15,784 nt of DNA from Eubacterium sp. (GTDB lineage Bacteria > Bacillota > Clostridia > Oscillospirales > Acutalibacteraceae), in NCBI GenBank assembly GCA_029059925.1, contig JAIDVA010000148.1:1-15784 (forward strand). Reading direction: 5' to 3'. Position 1 is the stretch's first letter; each line of letters begins with the position of its first letter. Both the position numbers and the translations under genes were made by a program. Below the pieces are notes generated by a model. The model was not told the origin of the DNA. It saw only the letters and a program-made list of their open reading frames with translations, and did no database searches. This document shows positions 13,317 through 15,784 of this stretch, one piece after another.

Positions 13317-13631
13317 GTTATTTCCTCCTGAAAAATTATGGTGCGAGCTCCAATAAGTTTCCACGCGTCCGTGTGTTCCAACCCTCTCTGTAAATAAAAC
13401 CGAATGATTGAATTTTCATTCGGGCAGAGAAATAACGCACCTTTAGCCAGTGTTCGCAAGTCGCTGACTGTACGCATAAGTTACCTATCGGTGATTTTCG
13501 CCCGGTTTAAAATCGGACATACTCCGTGTAAATTCCCGTCTGGGTTAAGACGCCACCTTACACATCAACGCATATCTATGTGTGAAATAAGTCCTATGCA
13601 TATAAATATATAATAAGCCTTTTTCACAAGC
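13317..13631 (-). ncRNA. Long structured 5' leader of the S10 operon
   Basis: This is the roughly 315-nt untranslated region from the inferred start site to the rpsJ ATG. Folded by eye on the minus strand, the 5' part has a hairpin GUGUAA / CGUCU-loop-AGACG / UUACAC (13526-13563) with a symmetric 5x5 internal loop. The middle has a possible AGUCAG/CUGGCU stem. The 3' part has a terminator-like hairpin (13391-13423), flanked by UCUCUG/CAGAGA pairing (13425-13430 with 13385-13390). A long-range GGUGCG/CGCACC stem (13436-13441 with 13340-13345) encloses it. The layout suggests attenuation by a ribosomal protein, L4 being the obvious candidate. The family is not recognised, and the pairing has not been tested by covariation. 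Confidence 0.55.
13391..13423 (-). terminator. Attenuator-like intrinsic terminator in the S10 leader
   Basis: The minus-strand RNA forms a perfect 8-bp stem, CCGAAUGA/UCAUUCGG, with an 8-nt loop AAAUUCAA, followed at once by UUUUAUUUA. It lies about 240 nt after the inferred start of transcription and 75 nt before the rpsJ ATG, so it can only act on the leader transcript. A mutually flanking UCUCUG/CAGAGA stem encloses both hairpin and U-tract. The stem is only half G/C, so basal termination is likely to be partial. Confidence 0.5.
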
Positions 13632-13637
13632 TCCATT

Positions 13638-13666
13638 ATTATATATTATAGAAACCCCATTGTCAA
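13638..13666 (-). promoter_or_regulatory. Sigma-A promoter of the S10 operon
   Basis: The minus strand reads TTGACA (13661-13666), a 17-bp spacer and TATAAT (13638-13643): full consensus for the housekeeping sigma factor at ideal spacing. The bases upstream of the -35 box are A/T-rich, with A- and T-tracts at about 13671-13705, as expected for an UP element of a strong ribosomal promoter. Transcription should begin near 13631. It probably drives the entire cluster. Confidence 0.85.
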
Positions 13667-13710
13667 GGGAATTTTTGAACTTTTTATAAATTTTTGGAAA
13701 CATTTTTCAC

Positions 13711-13760
13711 TTGTGCACTTTTAACGAATTTTAGTAATAAAATTCTGTAGATATGCACAA
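13711..13760. repeat. Nested inverted repeat upstream of the S10 promoter
   Basis: Outer arms TTGTGCA (13711-13717) and TGCACAA (13754-13760) enclose inner arms GAATTTT (13726-13732) and AAAATTC (13739-13745) around a 6-base loop. The spacers between outer and inner arms are 8 bases on each side, so the whole 50-bp figure is symmetric. It lies about 45 bp upstream of the -35 box, after the methyltransferase gene. It could be a regulator binding site, a transcript-end structure, or chance in AT-rich DNA. Confidence 0.45.
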
Positions 13761-13762
13761 CT

Positions 13763-13779
13763 AAAAAATTGCAGCGCAA
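13763..13779 (-). terminator. Weak terminator candidate after the methyltransferase
   Basis: The minus strand reads UUGC-GCU-GCAA followed by UUUUUU. The stem is only 4 bp with a 3-nt loop, so this is marginal. It is the only U-tract hairpin I see between the methyltransferase stop at 13851 and the S10 promoter. The rest of the 13667-13850 stretch holds an AT-rich palindrome (TAAGTA/TACTTA) just after the stop, the nested inverted repeat and A/T tracts. Confidence 0.3.
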
Positions 13780-13850
13780 GCAGGTGAATCCCCACTCACA
13801 CCAAACTATGCAGTGATAATCTATTTATTAAGTATAAATTATTACTTATA

Positions 13851-14633
13851 CTAGTAAATCTTCTTCAAATCAAGAATCGATGCGTAATGAGGAATTGTGA
13901 ATTTTTCAGGTACTGCTGCAAGATATGCAAGATGCTCCTTTTCAAATTCAGCTATCTTATCACTCGGCAGTGACGCATCAATGCCTCTGCATGCTTTCAT
14001 TCTGCCGTTCCAGCTTTCACGTGTAAATGGCACATCAACATCATATGTAATTGCATTTGCAACCTCAAACAATCCCATAAGCCAATCAGGCTTATCAATC
14101 TTATATCTTGTCATTCCGCCGCCTGTCCATTCAGGATTATATTTCAGCACCAAATTCTCACTCGTTTTTGCAATTTCACTTTCAAACGGCAGCCAAGCCA
14201 TAAAGAGTATAAGAAAATGACCGTTATCTTTAAGAAAGCGATGTATTTTCGGCAGTATAATTTTTTTGTCAAAATACATAAAGCACTGGCAGGCAGTTAT
14301 CACATCAAAACTGTTATTTGGAAAAGAGAGTTCTTCTGCAGATGATACAATATAATCTATATCAAGACCTTTGCTGAGCTCTTTTGCATATTTAATCTGA
14401 TTTTCAGATATATCACTGCCTGTGAATTCAGCACCATATTTGTACATATTACGCGGCAATACACCTGTGCCTGTTCCGAGATCAAGAACCCTCTGCCCAT
14501 CTTTGCAATAACCGAGATTTATAATTTTTTCATAGAATTCATCAGGGTAAATATCTCTGTATTTTGCATAATCAGCGGACGCCAGTCCCCAATCAAAACC
14601 CTTGCCGTTATCAAATCGCTTATCCTTAATCAT
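13851..14633 (-). CDS. Class I SAM-dependent methyltransferase, substrate unknown
   Basis: The 260-residue protein has a Rossmann-type methyltransferase core. Motif I is VLDLGTGTG at residues 49-57, the acidic residue at the end of strand 2 is Asp74 in GSDIS, the SSAEELSFPNNSFDVITACQ stretch is near 97-116, and the strand HFLILFMAWLPF is near 139-150. This resembles the UbiE/COQ5 and Methyltransf_11 group, in which most members act on small molecules. The C-terminal third (GGGMTRYKIDKPDWLMGLFE, near 171-190, and after) is not diagnostic. The start ATG has AAAGGAC about 8 nt upstream, inside the end of the peptidase E-like gene 4 nt before, so the two form one transcription unit. No substrate can be named. 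Confidence 0.85.
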   Translation of the reverse strand: MIKDKRFDNGKGFDWGLASADYAKYRDIYPDEFYEKIINLGYCKDGQRVLDLGTGTGVLPRNMYKYGAEFTGSDISENQIKYAKELSKGLDIDYIVSSAEELSFPNNSFDVITACQCFMYFDKKIILPKIHRFLKDNGHFLILFMAWLPFESEIAKTSENLVLKYNPEWTGGGMTRYKIDKPDWLMGLFEVANAITYDVDVPFTRESWNGRMKACRGIDASLPSDKIAEFEKEHLAYLAAVPEKFTIPHYASILDLKKIY

Positions 14634-14637
14634 ATTA

Positions 14638-15447
14638 TCAGTCCTTTCGCAATAAACTTTTTAGATTTCTGTATTCATTATCATTAATTAAATATTCTTT
14701 GTAATATCTGCCGTTTTTCCAAAATGCTTTTATACCGTATGGTTTGAATTTTTTATCAGCAGGCACACTTGTTATCAACCTATATTCATCGTCTATAATC
14801 TCAAGTGCAGCACAGTTTGATACACCTATACCTACAATGTCCGAATTTCTCAAACTGCTTTTCATATGTTTCATTCTGTTTGTGTATCTGCTTTTTTCAT
14901 TGCAATGAGGTGTAAAAAACGCAGGAATAAAATTCAGACAGTTAAGCACAATCATAGGTGCACGATTATCATTTAACTGAATTTTTAATGAGTCTGAACT
15001 GCACGACTGAAACCAACAGTTTGCACCTGCCGATACACCGCACATTACCTTACCGCTGCACCACGCATCATAAAGCACCTTATCAAAGCCTGTCTGTAGC
15101 CACAGTTCAATCATACCTTGCGTATCTCCGCCACCCTCATATATTATATCTGCCCACAAAACATCATCAATTGCCTTTTGAAAATCAGTAGCCACTTCAT
15201 CACGTGTCAGGAATCTGCATTCACAGCCAAATCTGTCACGATAAATGCTTTTCATTGCTTCAAAATACTTTTCTTCAAATTCAACATTCAGCTGAGAGTG
15301 AGCGATTAACAGGAAATTTGGTTTTTCTTTTTCGGTCAGACATATGATTTCTTTATCAATTTGCTCCGTCTCATATGGATAATAAGACCCGTCTGATTTT
15401 CTGCGACCATTTTCGCCGCCACCGATTGCAACAATTTTCTTTTTCAT
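14638..15447 (-). CDS. Peptidase E-like (S51 family) serine hydrolase
   Basis: The 269-residue protein looks like the peptidase S51 family of class I glutamine-amidotransferase-like fold (dipeptidase E and relatives). It has an IVAIGGGENG start, the conserved EGGGDTQGM near 104-112, the nucleophile elbow GVSAGANCW with Ser139, and His181 in FFTPHCNE. Asp152 in SSDS is a likely third member, about 13 residues after the serine. Family members cleave Asp-X dipeptides or have other small-peptide activities; the real substrate here is unknown. The length suits the longer Firmicutes branch. AGGAGGG lies about 7 nt before the ATG, directly behind a terminator hairpin. The protein appears cytosolic, with no signal peptide. 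It is followed by the methyltransferase gene. Confidence 0.85.
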   Translation of the reverse strand: MKKKIVAIGGGENGRRKSDGSYYPYETEQIDKEIICLTEKEKPNFLLIAHSQLNVEFEEKYFEAMKSIYRDRFGCECRFLTRDEVATDFQKAIDDVLWADIIYEGGGDTQGMIELWLQTGFDKVLYDAWCSGKVMCGVSAGANCWFQSCSSDSLKIQLNDNRAPMIVLNCLNFIPAFFTPHCNEKSRYTNRMKHMKSSLRNSDIVGIGVSNCAALEIIDDEYRLITSVPADKKFKPYGIKAFWKNGRYYKEYLINDNEYRNLKSLLRKD

Positions 15448-15460
15448 AGCCTTCCCTCCT

Positions 15461-15500
15461 AAAAAAATAAACCGCTGATGATATGCTCATCAACGGTTTT
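15461..15500 (-). terminator. Strong terminator/attenuator just before the peptidase gene
   Basis: On the minus strand AAACCGUUGAUG pairs with CAUCAGCGGUUU: 12 pairs with one U-G, around a 7-nt loop. It is followed by AUUUUUUU, which runs directly into the AGGAGGG ribosome binding site. The wobble would be a C-A mismatch on the plus-strand RNA, so the hairpin belongs to the minus-strand transcript. As no promoter fits between it and the gene, it should act as an attenuator on transcripts from the promoter at 15650-15678. Confidence 0.75.
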
Positions 15501-15528
15501 GTTCATATAGATATGATTTAAAATACAT

Positions 15529-15615
15529 CTACACCGAAAATGAACACGACAAAAGGATTCCATCCTGCTGGATAGAATCGGCGTTTTTATCAAGTTCAAA
15601 TTTGATAGTAAACAT
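15529..15615 (-). CDS. Possible 28-residue small protein or leader peptide
   Basis: A short ORF starts with ATG at 15615 and ends at a TAG at 15529. It begins MFTIKFELDKNADSIQQDG and ends ILLSCSFSV. AAAGGAC about 10 nt upstream could serve as ribosome binding site, and the ORF lies about 28 nt after the inferred start of transcription. I do not recognise the family. Inside the ORF the RNA can form a strong hairpin (15556-15579: GAUUCUAUCC/GGAUGGAAUC, loop AGCA), again with a wobble that pairs only on this strand, so it may be structured RNA rather than a gene. The peptide has no run of one amino acid, so classical starvation-sensing is not suggested. It could also be a decayed gene start. Confidence 0.35.
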   Translation of the reverse strand: MFTIKFELDKNADSIQQDGILLSCSFSV

Positions 15616-15649
15616 AATAATTAGTCCTTTGAGTTGTTAATATAATACT

Positions 15650-15678
15650 ATTTTAACATGGCATATAAATATTGTCAA
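15650..15678 (-). promoter_or_regulatory. Sigma-A promoter of the peptidase-methyltransferase unit
   Basis: The minus strand reads TTGACA (15673-15678), a 17-bp spacer ending TGT, and TAAAAT (15650-15655). This gives a consensus -35, a near-consensus -10 and an extended TGN element. Transcription should begin near 15643. The leader of about 195 nt to the peptidase ATG contains the small ORF and the terminator hairpin. Confidence 0.75.
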
Positions 15679-15694
15679 ATTATTGTTTAGCGTA

Positions 15695-15763
15695 GTAGGG
15701 GCGAATATTGTTCGCCCGTGGGCACAACGATAATGTTGGCGGGCGCACACTGTGCGCCCCTAC
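15695..15763. repeat. GC-rich palindromic (REP/MITE-like) repeat element
   Basis: A 69-bp element, much richer in G/C than its surroundings, is bounded by GTAGGGGCG on the left and CGCCCCTAC on the right (9-bp terminal inverted repeats). Inside, GGGCGAA-TATTG-TTCGCCC and GGGCGCAC-ACT-GTGCGCCC each form a perfect hairpin. Similar GTAGGGGCG-type palindromes are, as I recall, scattered in many copies through Clostridia genomes. Only one copy is in this window, so its repeat status is from memory. It has no coding capacity and lies just upstream of the promoter at 15650-15678. Confidence 0.65.
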
Positions 15764-15784
15764 GAATCACACAATCTACACTTT

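Noticed and set aside
13317..13364. A 16-residue N-terminal extension of S10 starting at GTG
   Set aside because: The standard S10 start at 13316 has AGGAGG at ideal distance; the extension contains that site and is unlike family N-termini.
13545..13601. An 18-codon upstream ORF in the S10 leader (begins MHRTYFTH)
   Set aside because: There is no ribosome binding site at a usable distance (the nearest AAGG is about 20 nt upstream), and its end lies inside the stable hairpin at 13526-13563. It is more likely incidental to structured leader RNA.
13590..13630. A possible second promoter just downstream of the main S10 promoter (TTGTGA, 17 bp, TTTATA)
   Set aside because: Both boxes are poor (about four of six and three to four of six matches) and the AT-rich region gives many such matches by chance.
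15469..15499. The hairpin before the peptidase gene read as a plus-strand terminator
   Set aside because: There is no plus-strand gene upstream of it, one stem position would be a C-A mismatch on that strand, and the downstream U-tract is only four long. The minus-strand reading is better on all three points.

Overview
The window is almost entirely a Firmicutes-style S10-spc-alpha ribosomal protein cluster, read on the minus strand (from high to low coordinates). It begins at rpsJ (S10) near 13316 and continues as rplC, rplD, rplW, rplB, rpsS, rplV, rpsC, rplP, rpmC, rpsQ, rplN, rplX, rplE, rpsZ, rpsH, rplF, rplR, rpsE, rpmD, rplO, secY, adk, map, infA, rpmJ and rpsM. It ends at rpsK (S11), whose stop lies 9 bases from the window edge; rpsD, rpoA and rplQ would be expected beyond. 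The gene order, the AGGAGG-type ribosome binding sites before nearly every gene, the zinc-binding forms of S14, L24, L36 and adenylate kinase, and the moderately AT-rich DNA point to a low-GC Gram-positive. The codon style and the palindromic GTAGGGGCG repeat at the right end suggest a gut Clostridia of the Oscillospiraceae/Ruminococcus type. That last step is inference from memory and was not checked against a database.

The cluster works as one translation and secretion unit: ribosomal proteins of both subunits, the SecY translocon channel, adenylate kinase, methionine aminopeptidase and initiation factor IF1. Genes are tightly packed. TAATG one-base overlaps occur at rplD/rplW, rpsC/rplP and rplP/rpmC, and many other pairs have ribosome binding sites at or inside the end of the previous gene. 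The few longer gaps stand out: a roughly 315-nt leader before rpsJ, and gaps of 58 nt (rpsJ-rplC), 134 nt (rplW-rplB), 96 nt (rpsQ-rplN) and 128 nt (map-infA). Each can form RNA hairpins on the transcribed strand.

Upstream of rpsJ is a textbook sigma-A promoter (TTGACA, 17 bp, TATAAT) with an A/T-rich upstream region. It is followed by a leader with an intrinsic-terminator-like hairpin about 75 nt before the S10 start. This looks like attenuation control of the whole cluster.

Further upstream, on the same strand, is an unrelated two-gene unit: a peptidase E-like (S51 family) serine hydrolase followed 4 nt later by a class I SAM-dependent methyltransferase. It has its own promoter near 15650-15678, then a possible 28-codon small ORF, then a strong terminator hairpin ending directly against the peptidase ribosome binding site. 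Expression of the pair therefore appears to depend on read-through. A GC-rich palindromic repeat sits just upstream of that promoter. The str-operon genes (rpsL, rpsG, fusA, tuf), which often precede rpsJ in Firmicutes, are not here.

The coding part is conventional. The parts worth a second look are the non-coding ones: the two leader/attenuator regions and the structured gaps inside the operon. I found no CRISPR array, tRNA, rRNA, transposase or phage gene.
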